NCBI RefSeq assembly: GCF_001152565.1
Contig: NZ_CQAZ01000020.1
Coordinates: 1-64,000, forward strand
Origin: Yersinia pekkanenii
GTDB taxonomy: Bacteria > Pseudomonadota > Gammaproteobacteria > Enterobacterales > Enterobacteriaceae
DNA length: 64,000 bases
Reading direction: 5' to 3'
Position numbers and translations under genes: made by a program. Below are positions 1 to 7,473 of the stretch, piece after piece (the stretch's first letter is position 1; every line of letters starts with the position of its first letter). The notes below the pieces were generated by a model that searched no databases, had not been told where the DNA came from, and saw only the letters and a list, made by a program, of their open reading frames with translations.

Positions 1-42
1 CGATTGCGGCCATATTTTCAGTTTTCATATTTCCAGCCTTAG

Positions 43-249
43 TTATGCTGTTTGAGTTTGACGAACGGAGGCAAGATAAGCGTCGAGGTCTGATTTGTGA
101 TAAATGACCTTCTTTTTTCCTACCTTGTAGAACGGGATCGACACACTTCCAGAGCATGCCCAATTAGCTAGGGTTTGGGGACTAACACCAAGCTCCGCAG
201 CAGCCTCTTTGCGAGTTAGTTTGATTTCTTTTGTTTCAATTAATTGCAT
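43..249 (-). CDS. AlpA/excisionase-like small DNA-binding protein
   Basis: A 68-residue protein with a MerR/AlpA-type helix-turn-helix: residues about 11-30 read LTRKEAAAELGVSPQTLANW, followed by a wing containing a basic KVGKKKVIYHKSDLDAYL stretch, the usual layout of excisionase-like HTH_17 proteins. The frame stays open upstream to 309, but the ATG at 249 starts just before the HTH and fits family length. It lies downstream of an integrase operon on the same strand and 75 bp from three 21-bp spaced direct repeats. Such proteins usually control excision or integrase expression; that role is inferred from context. No strong Shine-Dalgarno is visible. Confidence 0.7.
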   Translation of the reverse strand: MQLIETKEIKLTRKEAAAELGVSPQTLANWACSGSVSIPFYKVGKKKVIYHKSDLDAYLASVRQTQTA

Positions 250-323
250 AAGTATCACCGTGTAGTTTTTGTTATCAACGGGGATAATTATAAATGCAGA
301 GGTAACCACTGGATAGATTCACA

Positions 324-376
324 GCACGTTATGATATAACCAAAACGCGCTATGACTGGTTCAAAGCGCGTTATGA
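324..376. repeat. Three iteron-like direct repeats, 21-bp period
   Basis: Copies of GCACGTTATGA, ACGCGCTATGA and GCGCGTTATGA start at 324, 345 and 366, exactly 21 bp apart, so they face the same side of the helix. They sit between the excisionase-like gene and the unknown gene, overlapping the stop of the latter. The layout suits binding by an excisionase-like or repressor protein; the binder is inferred. Confidence 0.6.
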
Positions 377-1186
377 CCTGATGACGAGAGAAAAATCAAT
401 AGGTGAGCTAGCCTGTATTGATGGCCCTAAATTATTTGTTTTTATCCAGCGTTTAATTGATGAACTACTTACCTTATTCTTACCAGACACGTCCTTACCA
501 AAATATTCTATTAATTTCTCTCCCATACGATTCTTACTGGCTGATGGAATTTTTTCCCACGTATTTTTCATTATTTCTATAGCAGTACTCTTGTGAGGAT
601 TTATATTCCCCTTACCTGCTCTTCTTCTATCCTCACTTATTATCTCTTTCTGTTTAATAGCTTGCAGTGGCTTATCTAAGAATAATTTAATAGTCATTTT
701 ATCAATAAGTCCATCTAATTCCGATGATATATAGTCACAACCTGCTGACTTAAGAATTATATTGGCTTTCATTATTAAATTTAACTCTTCATTGAAGATA
801 GCGCTAATATATTGATTCGCTGATTCTTTATCATTTATACTTTCGTCTAATGCTCTTAATTCAGAAATTGAACCAACTTGATTAATATGCTTTTCCCTTG
901 AAAATCCACCATTTTCCTTTATTTTTATAGCAGCATTAGAAAGAGAGTCCATAAATAAAGGTATAAACACGTCTTCTTTCCCTCCAAATAAATCACCCAT
1001 CATTTCATCCGAGATGATATTTGAAATTGGAGTAACGTACATATAGCCATATTTTTTTGAAATTGAGTTAATTCCAATGACGTCCTGTTCATTAATATAA
1101 GTCATATATTTATTAGCATCTTCCTCATTCATTTGAGAAAGTAAATCATTAATGATTTCTATTTGTGTTGGTTTTTTATTACTCAT
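371..1186 (-). CDS. Hypothetical protein coupled to the integrase
   Basis: A 271-residue protein that I do not recognise. It is hydrophilic, has no signal peptide or membrane segment, and is markedly AT-rich (many Ile, Lys, Asn, Ser) compared with the core genes, which suggests transfer. Its ATG (1184-1186) overlaps the integrase stop in an ATGA arrangement, so it is probably translated by coupling with the integrase. The C-terminal part (about residues 190-255) is basic, with KSTAIEIMKNTWEKIPSASK and SSSIKRWIKTNNLG, which could be a small DNA-contacting region as in recombination or phage accessory proteins; this is a guess from composition. Confidence 0.6.
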   Translation of the reverse strand: MSNKKPTQIEIINDLLSQMNEEDANKYMTYINEQDVIGINSISKKYGYMYVTPISNIISDEMMGDLFGGKEDVFIPLFMDSLSNAAIKIKENGGFSREKHINQVGSISELRALDESINDKESANQYISAIFNEELNLIMKANIILKSAGCDYISSELDGLIDKMTIKLFLDKPLQAIKQKEIISEDRRRAGKGNINPHKSTAIEIMKNTWEKIPSASKNRMGEKLIEYFGKDVSGKNKVSSSSIKRWIKTNNLGPSIQASSPIDFSLVIRS

Positions 1187-2604
1187 GATAGATTCCTTTT
1201 TTCTTTTACCAATGAGAAAAGTAATTTACGTTTTTCGTCATCGCTCATATTGGAAAGAGCCACTAGTAAATTAGCGTTAATACCATCAGCTTTTTCCACC
1301 AGCCCTGCATGTTCCAAAATAGCTCGCTCTACCTTTCTGGCTGGCTCCTGCAATTCATCAGCCCCAAAATGTAAGTAGCCTTGGGTCACATCAGCACTTC
1401 GCAATGTGCGGTGGTTCATCAACCGTTTAAGAATATATGACCCAACACCCACCAGCTCCGCTACAGTGCCAAACGTACGCCGCGCATCATGCCACTTGAA
1501 AGGTATGGGCAATAATCCGTCAGGATTAGGAGAGGGGATTGTGGTTTCCGTTATTCTGGCTATTATTCGGCGCGGTTCAGTGATAATTCCTTTCTGGCCG
1601 GGAAATACATAATGTTGCTCGCCTAATTTGAGCTTGAGCCGCCTACGGAAAAGGTTTAGCAACGTGTCAGTAATTGGTAGTTCAAGCGGATCGCCATTTT
1701 TGGTCGTATCTATCCAGAAGAAGCGCCCACCAACATTTACCCGATCCCATGTCAGATTAAATACTTCTGATTTTCTTAGACCCGTAAAAAGCGCCATTTC
1801 AATAGCATCACAGACCGACAAAGCCACATCATCCCTCTCGTCTGCTGATATATTTCTTACTTGGTCAACAGCACTTAGCCAACGGCCAAGATCATAAGTT
1901 CTGATTCGCTCTGTTTTTCTTACTGTTCCATGCCACTGGCGTTTAGTGCTGAGAACCATCGTCGGCGGGTCTGGTAAGAGGGTTTTACCTTCCTCATCAC
2001 GATAGTGGTCATGGGAGAAGCGATAAACAGCCCTTAGCGCCCTAGCCCATAGATCCGCTTGTGCCATACTCCCTGAACCCACTCCGGCCCGGAGAAGCGA
2101 CTTATCTTTGCCGAACCACACTGAGCCTTGAGTAACCGCTTTGTGCCTAGCCTCAACCCGTTCACGGCTAATATTAGCCATAGGCTGCTTCATCCAATCA
2201 CCAGAGAAGTTGCCAAGAATAGAACGGTATTGTTTTGCCGTGACAGGTTTCAGGCGGTGGCCGCGGTTATCAATGTAGGTTTGTATAGCATCTTCCAGTG
2301 TGACCTGGCTCATTGCATGGACACGACGCACATCATTAGGGTTCTTGCCAGTAGTCGCAACATCACCCAAAAGCTCAAGAGCTTTAGCTCTGGCATTATC
2401 TATTGTCAGATCGGGAAATCGCCCAAGAGTTGCCCGGATGAACTTCCCCCCTCTTTTGCGAGAGATACAGAAGCTTTTAACTCCAGAAGAACCAACACGT
2501 AACCTGAGTCCGTTAACCACGGTATCACCATACTCAATCTGGCTACCCTTTGGTGCTGGCGGGATACTTTCGATCTTGCTCTTGATGAATTTGAAAGTTT
2601 CCAC
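1183..2604 (-). CDS. Tyrosine recombinase (island/prophage integrase)
   Basis: About 473 residues. An N-terminal arm-binding region (DUF4102-like, SSGVKSFCISRKRGGK) is followed by a SAM-like core-binding domain and the catalytic domain. Catalytic features are present: the first Arg in ALFTGLRKSEVFNLTW, HDARR (His-x-x-Arg), then LMNHRTLRSADVTQGY ending in the candidate nucleophilic Tyr. The frame is open back to a TTG at 2622, but the GTG at 2604, preceded by a GGGG-containing leader, is a more natural start. Its promoter region holds an inverted repeat and copies of a tRNA-Ile2 motif. It probably integrates at the anticodon loop of tRNA-Ile2, judged from the scar at 2786-2831. It appears intact. 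Confidence 0.9.
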   Translation of the reverse strand: METFKFIKSKIESIPPAPKGSQIEYGDTVVNGLRLRVGSSGVKSFCISRKRGGKFIRATLGRFPDLTIDNARAKALELLGDVATTGKNPNDVRRVHAMSQVTLEDAIQTYIDNRGHRLKPVTAKQYRSILGNFSGDWMKQPMANISRERVEARHKAVTQGSVWFGKDKSLLRAGVGSGSMAQADLWARALRAVYRFSHDHYRDEEGKTLLPDPPTMVLSTKRQWHGTVRKTERIRTYDLGRWLSAVDQVRNISADERDDVALSVCDAIEMALFTGLRKSEVFNLTWDRVNVGGRFFWIDTTKNGDPLELPITDTLLNLFRRRLKLKLGEQHYVFPGQKGIITEPRRIIARITETTIPSPNPDGLLPIPFKWHDARRTFGTVAELVGVGSYILKRLMNHRTLRSADVTQGYLHFGADELQEPARKVERAILEHAGLVEKADGINANLLVALSNMSDDEKRKLLFSLVKEKRNLS

Positions 2605-2629
2605 ATAAACCCCAATTAGCAAGCGATTA

Positions 2630-2680
2630 TAGGTATCCTAGATATCGCTTGGTCAGTCTAGGATACCTATAGGATACCTC
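2630..2680. repeat. Inverted repeat upstream of the integrase
   Basis: TAGGTATCCTAGA (2630-2642) and its exact complement TCTAGGATACCTA (2657-2669) flank a 14-bp centre containing TCGCTTGGTCA, a motif also present in the tRNA-Ile2 scar. A third partial copy, ATAGGATACCTC, follows at 2669-2680. It lies just upstream of the integrase start, so it could be an operator, or a set of integrase arm or core sites. Confidence 0.6.
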
Positions 2681-2785
2681 AGAGCGGTATTTTGAGGTAT
2701 ATGTGAGTATTTATACAGTGGAGTAAAACATATTAATATATTGATTTATATCTAAAAGTATTTTTAGGTAACATTCCAGCCTGAC

Positions 2786-2831
2786 ACTCATAATCGCTTG
2801 GTCACTGGTTCAAGTCCAGTAGGGGCCACCA
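2786..2831 (+). other. Attachment-site scar: 3' half of tRNA-Ile2(CAU)
   Basis: Bases from the anticodon CAT through the variable loop, T-arm, acceptor 3' strand and CCA match bacterial tRNA-Ile2 (ileX/ileY type). The T-stem is intact (ACTGG paired with CCAGT). No matching 5' half (GGCCCC, D-arm) lies upstream, where the sequence is AT-rich, so this is not a functional tRNA gene. This is what integration into a tRNA leaves at one junction; the intact gene should lie outside the window to the left. Confidence 0.8.
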
Positions 2832-2858
2832 AATTTTAGCTGTTAAATCAGCACATTA

Positions 2859-2885
2859 AGCCAACTTTCGAGTTGGCTTTTTTGT
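2859..2885 (+). terminator. Rho-independent terminator after the tRNA scar
   Basis: AAGCCAACT-ttcg-AGTTGGCTT followed by a T run, 28 bp after the CCA end. This was probably the original terminator of the tRNA-Ile2 transcript. Confidence 0.75.
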
Positions 2886-3010
2886 TGGCTAAAATGGCAA
2901 TGGCGATAAAATGGCGATGCAGCTAACAGTAAAACTGCTTTTAAATGAAAAGCTGAAGAACCTGAAACAGGGGGATAGCGCTAAGAAGGAAGCATAATAT
3001 TAGAGCATCG

Positions 3011-3420
3011 TTAACCTACCTGACGTAAATTATTGTCTATATTCAGGGTTCCCGGCATCATCCCCATAACCGCAGCACCGACAGGCGATGAACCGACCAT
3101 CCAGCGTCCGGCCGTCATCAGGCTCCCGCCAACAAATCGCATCCCCTGAATACCCGCTTGCTCTAAAGCTGCCAGACCTGCTCCAGTGGATACCGGTACA
3201 GCTACAGCGGCGGGGGTGGCACTGGTACTTCTCAATAATCGTTTATACCAAGGCGTCTTAGCCTCTGGCTCGGCTTGAACCTGTTTAGCATTCAGTCCAG
3301 CAACAAAGCCATTATCAATAGATTAAATGAGTTGGGGTCAAGCCAGCGCGGGGAGGTATTTGGACCACCAACGCCGTTGATAGCATTAAACGCAGAATGA
3401 AACGTAGATAAGCAGGCCAT
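3011..3420 (-). pseudogene. Orphan fragment of a PAAR/S-pyocin type effector
   Basis: Positions 3041-3287 are almost identical (about six mismatches) to 4885-5131 inside the intact effector, encoding the Gly/Ala/Met-rich linker with AGIQGMRFVGGSLMTAGRW. The piece has no PAAR domain and no toxin tail. After MMPGTLN it runs into NIDNNLRQVG and stops. Upstream, 3295-3420 encodes VGGPNTSPRWLDPNSFN, which joins IDNGFVAGLNAKQVQ only by a frame change near 3320, so the reading frame is broken. It looks like a displaced module left by recombination between related effector genes. The longest open part (3011-3235) has no convincing start. Confidence 0.75.
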
Positions 3421-3556
3421 TAAAAAATAAATAGCTTTATTTCTCACCTATCCAATAGGCAAAGAGCCACTGCTATCAACAGTGGCTTTTGTATGTAGGC
3501 AAAAACATTGCTCGCTACAGTCATCAGGACTTAAAGAAAGGCCTTTATTTCATCAA

Positions 3557-4024
3557 CTACCAACGGAGTTCTGATGTCGGTAAAAAGGTGACATCTTTCA
3601 CCATTTCTTTTATGTCGTATGCTATACGCATCGTGATTGGAATATGAAAGTCTTCAATGGTAAATCTTTCGACCCAACCAAATGTCAATTTGGCGATAAC
3701 CTTAGGTGGGACAACGTTATCTGGTTGCCCAAACGTTTCATGTACCCATTCACGAGACATTATTTTTTGGAGCGGTGGTGGAAGATCATTAGGGAACTCC
3801 CAGTTTTTTACCTTATCATTCCCGATACTTAACGATATTTCCTTAAGAATCCTCCCATCACGTTTAAATGATAAGAAAATCCCCTCTTTAGCCATATCTA
3901 AACTGAGTTTTTGAGAGCCAGGTGCGCCCTTTGGCTCTGTTTTATAGGGGATTAGACCGGCATCAAAAATTTCCTGATAACTATTACCTAAGCTTCGAAT
4001 TAACGCTTCTACATTCACGGTCAT
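3557..4024 (-). CDS. Putative immunity protein for the adjacent effector
   Basis: A 155-residue cytosolic-looking protein without a signal peptide. Its start codon overlaps the stop of the effector gene by 4 bp (ATGA), the usual arrangement for toxin/immunity pairs. It resembles the DUF6392-type proteins found after S-type pyocin genes, but I cannot confirm that family without a search. Motifs seen: an N-terminal helix VEALIRSLGNSYQEIFDAGL and a central WVHETFGQPDNVVPPK. The expected job is to bind and neutralise the C-terminal toxin domain; this is inferred from position. Confidence 0.7.
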   Translation of the reverse strand: MTVNVEALIRSLGNSYQEIFDAGLIPYKTEPKGAPGSQKLSLDMAKEGIFLSFKRDGRILKEISLSIGNDKVKNWEFPNDLPPPLQKIMSREWVHETFGQPDNVVPPKVIAKLTFGWVERFTIEDFHIPITMRIAYDIKEMVKDVTFLPTSELRW

Positions 4025-5670
4025 TTGTATAGTCCCATGCTATCATTCAGTTTATGCATTTTCGCTCTAGCAGCTTCAATTTGCCCTTCGGTTGCTCCGT
4101 ATTCTTTTAACGCAGGCTTAATTGCATCTAGGTTACGATCAAGAGCTGCGCGCAAATTTCGTGCATCAACCCCTATCTGCTCAGATTTATTACGTCCACC
4201 ATAAGTTTCGCTGACTTTTTGGTGTATTTCTTTAGGAATTACAATTGAAGCAACATTGTCCGAAAGAGCTTTAATGTCTTTTTCACTTAGCTCTGGGTAT
4301 TCAGTTTCGTAATAAAGCTCTACAGAAGCCCTTGAAGGCATATGGTCTGCCTCATATTTCCCCTGCCGTGACCGACGTTTAAAGTCGCTGTATAACTCCA
4401 CGTCCAAGAATTCCACTGGCGGCTTACTGAGATAAATATACAGCGGTGGCAAATCAGGCAACGGATGGATCAGAATATAATCACGGAAGTCCTTTTCCTC
4501 TGGCATCGGTAACGTAGTGGAACGTTCACCAGTTTCATCCGCCTCCGGCATAGGTAGTACGGTAATCGTAGTGTGAATGATTAGGCCATCGTTATTACCG
4601 GTATTCGGCGGGGCTTTAAATCCGGGGTCATTCGGTGTCCATAGAATGCTTGGCCCTTTCGCGCCATCTTCCCAGAATTCATAATTGCCAGTGGCAGTAT
4701 TGAGCGTCATCTTACGCACTGGCACCTTGTCTAACCCACCCTCGGCACTGACATGATAGCCCTCGGCTTTTAACCGACCATTTCCGGCATCAACCCACCT
4801 AAAACGCACGCGTGTTGGTGCTGTTCCACCATTTCTGGCAATATTTTCTAGTTTGAGCTTATCGAGTAAGTCGGCTTCGCCTTCATTCAGGGTTCCCGGC
4901 ATCATCCCCATGACAGCAGTACCAACAGGCGATGAACCGACCATCCAGCGTCCGGCCGTCATCAGGCTCCCGCCAACAAATCGCATCCCCTGAATACCCG
5001 CTTGCTCTAAAGCTGCCAGACCTGCTCCAGTGGATACCGGTACAGCTACAGCGGCGGGGGTGGCACTGGTACTTCCCAATAATCGTTTATACCAAGGCGT
5101 CTTAGTCTCTGGCTCGGCTTGAACCTGTTTACGCTTAGCAGACTGAGCACGTTGTTCCACGGCATTATTATTGGCAGGATTGTTATTGTCAGAGGATATT
5201 GCTGAGGGCGGAATAGCCTGATAAAAGCCCATCTGACCAAAATTATTATGCGGCTCACCACCTGTCCCGGCATCGGTACAACCGTCACCACGCAGGCAGG
5301 ACTTTGCAAATACAGGAATTGGGGGTGCAGGAGTGGTCTTTACGATTGGAGCGGCAGGTATCGCAGACTGAGCAGCAGCAACCATTTGTGGCTGTCGCTC
5401 TACTATCGGGTCAACCACCTGCCTTGCCATACCGATAACGACATGATTTGGACACCGACACATCACACGATCACCCGTTGCTACAAACGGTTGGTTTTCC
5501 GACCAGTCTGACACCGTGCCTATAATTTGAAACGTACCCTTACACACCTCACACCACGCAAGATCTCCCGACTGCGCAACCGCTTTCAGACCTTCGAACC
5601 ACGTTGACGACGCCGACCGAATTTCTCCGTGAGTCGTCTTATCACCCAAACAAGCTAGCGAACGAGCCAT
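4021..5670 (-). CDS. PAAR-domain effector with S-pyocin and nuclease-like C-terminus
   Basis: About 549 residues from the ATG at 5670, which has an AAGGGA ribosome site; the frame is open to 5766 but that extension looks non-native. Residues 1-85 form a PAAR-type domain (MARSLACLGDKTTHGEI, then ATGDRVMCRCPNHVVIG), expected to cap a type VI secretion spike. A Pro/Ala-rich linker follows, then an S-type pyocin domain around residues 270-350 (RVRFRWVDAGNGRLKAEGYH, SILWTPNDPGFKAPP). The last 130 residues hold YEADHMPSRASVELYYETEY and IVIPKEIHQKVSETYGGRN, suggesting a His-Me finger/HNH-like nuclease. Target and activity are inferred. A putative immunity gene overlaps its 3' end. No T6SS structural genes lie in the window. 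Confidence 0.8.
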   Translation of the reverse strand: MARSLACLGDKTTHGEIRSASSTWFEGLKAVAQSGDLAWCEVCKGTFQIIGTVSDWSENQPFVATGDRVMCRCPNHVVIGMARQVVDPIVERQPQMVAAAQSAIPAAPIVKTTPAPPIPVFAKSCLRGDGCTDAGTGGEPHNNFGQMGFYQAIPPSAISSDNNNPANNNAVEQRAQSAKRKQVQAEPETKTPWYKRLLGSTSATPAAVAVPVSTGAGLAALEQAGIQGMRFVGGSLMTAGRWMVGSSPVGTAVMGMMPGTLNEGEADLLDKLKLENIARNGGTAPTRVRFRWVDAGNGRLKAEGYHVSAEGGLDKVPVRKMTLNTATGNYEFWEDGAKGPSILWTPNDPGFKAPPNTGNNDGLIIHTTITVLPMPEADETGERSTTLPMPEEKDFRDYILIHPLPDLPPLYIYLSKPPVEFLDVELYSDFKRRSRQGKYEADHMPSRASVELYYETEYPELSEKDIKALSDNVASIVIPKEIHQKVSETYGGRNKSEQIGVDARNLRAALDRNLDAIKPALKEYGATEGQIEAARAKMHKLNDSMGLYK

Positions 5671-6032
5671 ATCATCCCTTACATTCCATTTGCCAATATC
5701 AGTTTGGCAATGTGTCCAAAAATGTAAGGGAAAATGATGAATTCGGCAATTAAAAGCTGAAACCATGTTCTGTTATTAAGTAAGGGTATCCACCGGCCCG
5801 AGAAAAGCCTCAACATTAACGAGTTAACTTTCGAATAGCTATTTAACAGTTGATTATGGATTTGAGTGGGTAGTTTTTTTTGTATATATAAGCAAAAGTA
5901 TGTTGGTGCAAAAGGTGATTATTAGCCAAGCAGTAAAGAGGCTTGAACGTTAACGTTAACATTTGCATACATTCTGTTGACCCGAAACCGGTGAACGTAT
6001 TAGAAGCCCTGATTTCAATTCAGGGCGGTTAC
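5671..6032. other. Intergenic region upstream of the effector
   Basis: About 360 bp between the effector start and doc. It is AT-rich and contains the perfect palindrome GTTAACGTTAAC at 5949-5960 inside a run of AACGTT repeats. No gene is supported; a promoter for the effector is expected here but no clear -35/-10 pair stands out. Confidence 0.4.
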
Positions 6033-6410
6033 TCAATGTTCAACCAGAAACCGCAACCGTTGCGCCAATTCTCCGGCGGTCAATTCTCCTGTCGCAGCCC
6101 TAACAGTGAGTTCCTCCAGCTCATTACCCACATCACGGATAAAGACGCCGTTACGGTTCAAGAAGGCCATCGTGGTAAAGAACGCCGTGCGCTTGTTGCC
6201 GTCATTGAAGATATGTCCACGGGCAATGGCAACCCAATACGTGGCGGCTAACTCAAACAAATCCGTCACACCTTCGCAGTGGGTGAGAGGCTGAACACGG
6301 TGAATAATAGCTTCGGCTCTCCCCGCGTCCGGCATACCCAGCACTCCCGGATAAAGCTGCAATATCTTGTCGTGAAATATCAGTATTTCACTGGCGCTAA
6401 TCCACCTCAT
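6033..6410 (-). CDS. doc: Doc toxin (Fic/DOC fold), type II toxin-antitoxin
   Basis: 125 residues, the usual Doc length. The Fic/Doc catalytic motif HIFNDGNKR is present at about residues 66-74, close to the P1 Doc motif. Doc proteins phosphorylate EF-Tu and stop translation, and are neutralised by Phd. Its start overlaps the Phd stop by 4 bp (6407-6410), so the two are translationally coupled with antitoxin first. The motif appears complete, so the toxin could be active. Confidence 0.9.
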   Translation of the reverse strand: MRWISASEILIFHDKILQLYPGVLGMPDAGRAEAIIHRVQPLTHCEGVTDLFELAATYWVAIARGHIFNDGNKRTAFFTTMAFLNRNGVFIRDVGNELEELTVRAATGELTAGELAQRLRFLVEH

Positions 6411-6628
6411 CGGTCAGTCAGTGCCTCAACGGTTCGCCCGTGGCGCTGCATGATGAAATCAAATTCAGCATCCAGTTTTGATTTTTGATAAGCCTCAAAG
6501 TCAGCCTTGCTTATGACTACAGCGGCTGAACCGTCACGCCGGATGATTTCCATCGGTTCGCCACTTGTAGCAGCATCCAGCACAGCGGATATATTGGCGC
6601 GGGCCTGTGTTGACGTATAGGTAATCAT
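6407..6628 (-). CDS. phd: Phd-family antitoxin
   Basis: 73 residues with the Phd/YefM N-terminal DNA-binding fold: MITYTSTQARANISAVLDAA, then GEPMEIIRRDGSAAVVIS. The C-terminal tail (EFDFIMQRHGRTVEALTDR) is the expected Doc-neutralising helix. A strong AAGGGGGT ribosome site precedes the ATG. The upstream TGTACATCT repeats are the likely autoregulatory operator. It forms an operon with doc and probably stabilises the accessory region; that role is inferred. Confidence 0.9.
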   Translation of the reverse strand: MITYTSTQARANISAVLDAATSGEPMEIIRRDGSAAVVISKADFEAYQKSKLDAEFDFIMQRHGRTVEALTDR

Positions 6629-6640
6629 AATACCCCCTTT

Positions 6641-6668
6641 TTAAATGTACATCTTAAACGTACATCTC
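6641..6668 (-). promoter_or_regulatory. Candidate Phd-Doc operator
   Basis: Two copies of a motif, TGTACATCT (6646-6654) and CGTACATCT (6659-6667), sit 13 bp apart directly upstream of the phd ribosome site, and each contains the short palindrome GTAC. Phd proteins repress their own promoter through short repeated palindromes in this position. Confidence 0.5.
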
Positions 6669-6796
6669 AATTGATCATCATGCAAACATTGTCGCTGAGA
6701 TTGATGATTTGCCGGGTAGCACCACGGGCGAAAGTTGACTTGACGTTATAATTTACTGATTTTCGTTGTTACATCTATTCTGAATGACTGCCAAAC

Positions 6797-7333
6797 CTAA
6801 GTAATGCTTATATTCGGACGAACCTGAGTAACGTTATCCGCACTGGCTACGGCGTTTTGCGCATCCATGACTGGCATAGCGGCAAGCTCTTCCAGTGAAG
6901 GTAATCCGACATGGTGAAAGGTGACGACCTCTGGACGGCGGAAATAAGCATTCACCAGTTCTTCCTGAATCAGCCAGGAAAGGTCATCTTGAAAAGGCTT
7001 AACCAGTAGCAAATAGCCCATTTCAGTAATCACAATGGCTTTACTGGTTCGTGCTGGAAACAGGTCAATAAACAACCAGGTACGTAATACGTACTCCGTC
7101 AGTACAAAAAAGTGTCTCCCTTCAACAAACCGTGAGCGATGGCGACTAAATGCCGCTTTCGCTGTCCCTTTCGGGCGCTGATGAGCTTCGTCGATCATGG
7201 TAAACGTCACTACACGTTGGTCATGAAGTTCGACTGTCGGAAGCTGTTTAAGCTGGATAAGAATTTCTTTCTGGCGGGTTTTAGGCTGAGTTTGGGTACT
7301 GTCAGATAAGGCAGTTATTTTCTTAGATACCAT
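6797..7333 (-). CDS. ORF6N-domain phage-type regulator
   Basis: 178 residues from the ATG at 7333, which has GGAG 9 bases upstream; the longer frame to 7495 overlaps the broken integrase and looks spurious. The central region, residues about 40-130 (VVTFTMIDEAHQRPKGTA, SRFVEGRHFFVLTEY, then AIVITEMGYLLLVKPFQDD), fits the ORF6N domain of phage antirepressor-like proteins. The exact role is unknown. It lies between the addiction pair and integrase remnants, so it is probably left from a prophage or island. Confidence 0.75.
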   Translation of the reverse strand: MVSKKITALSDSTQTQPKTRQKEILIQLKQLPTVELHDQRVVTFTMIDEAHQRPKGTAKAAFSRHRSRFVEGRHFFVLTEYVLRTWLFIDLFPARTSKAIVITEMGYLLLVKPFQDDLSWLIQEELVNAYFRRPEVVTFHHVGLPSLEELAAMPVMDAQNAVASADNVTQVRPNISIT

Positions 7334-7473
7334 TTTTATTGCTCCAATAAGTTCATTATTTAGAGCCGCCGCGACAGCACTTAAAATACTGCAATTGACT
7401 TTGTGCAAATGCTCGCAAGTTAATTTCTTTTCGCTGATCAGGCGATCTTGCGTGAATTTGCATTGACATTCTG

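Noticed and set aside
2786-2831. A complete tRNA-Ile2 gene
   Set aside because: The 5' acceptor strand, D-arm and 5' half of the anticodon stem are absent, so it cannot fold as a tRNA.
2911-2997. Small plus-strand frame MAMQLTVKLLLNEKLKNLKQ after the tRNA scar terminator
   Set aside because: Only 28 codons, no ribosome site, and no recognisable family; it could be an integrase N-terminal remnant but the match is too weak.
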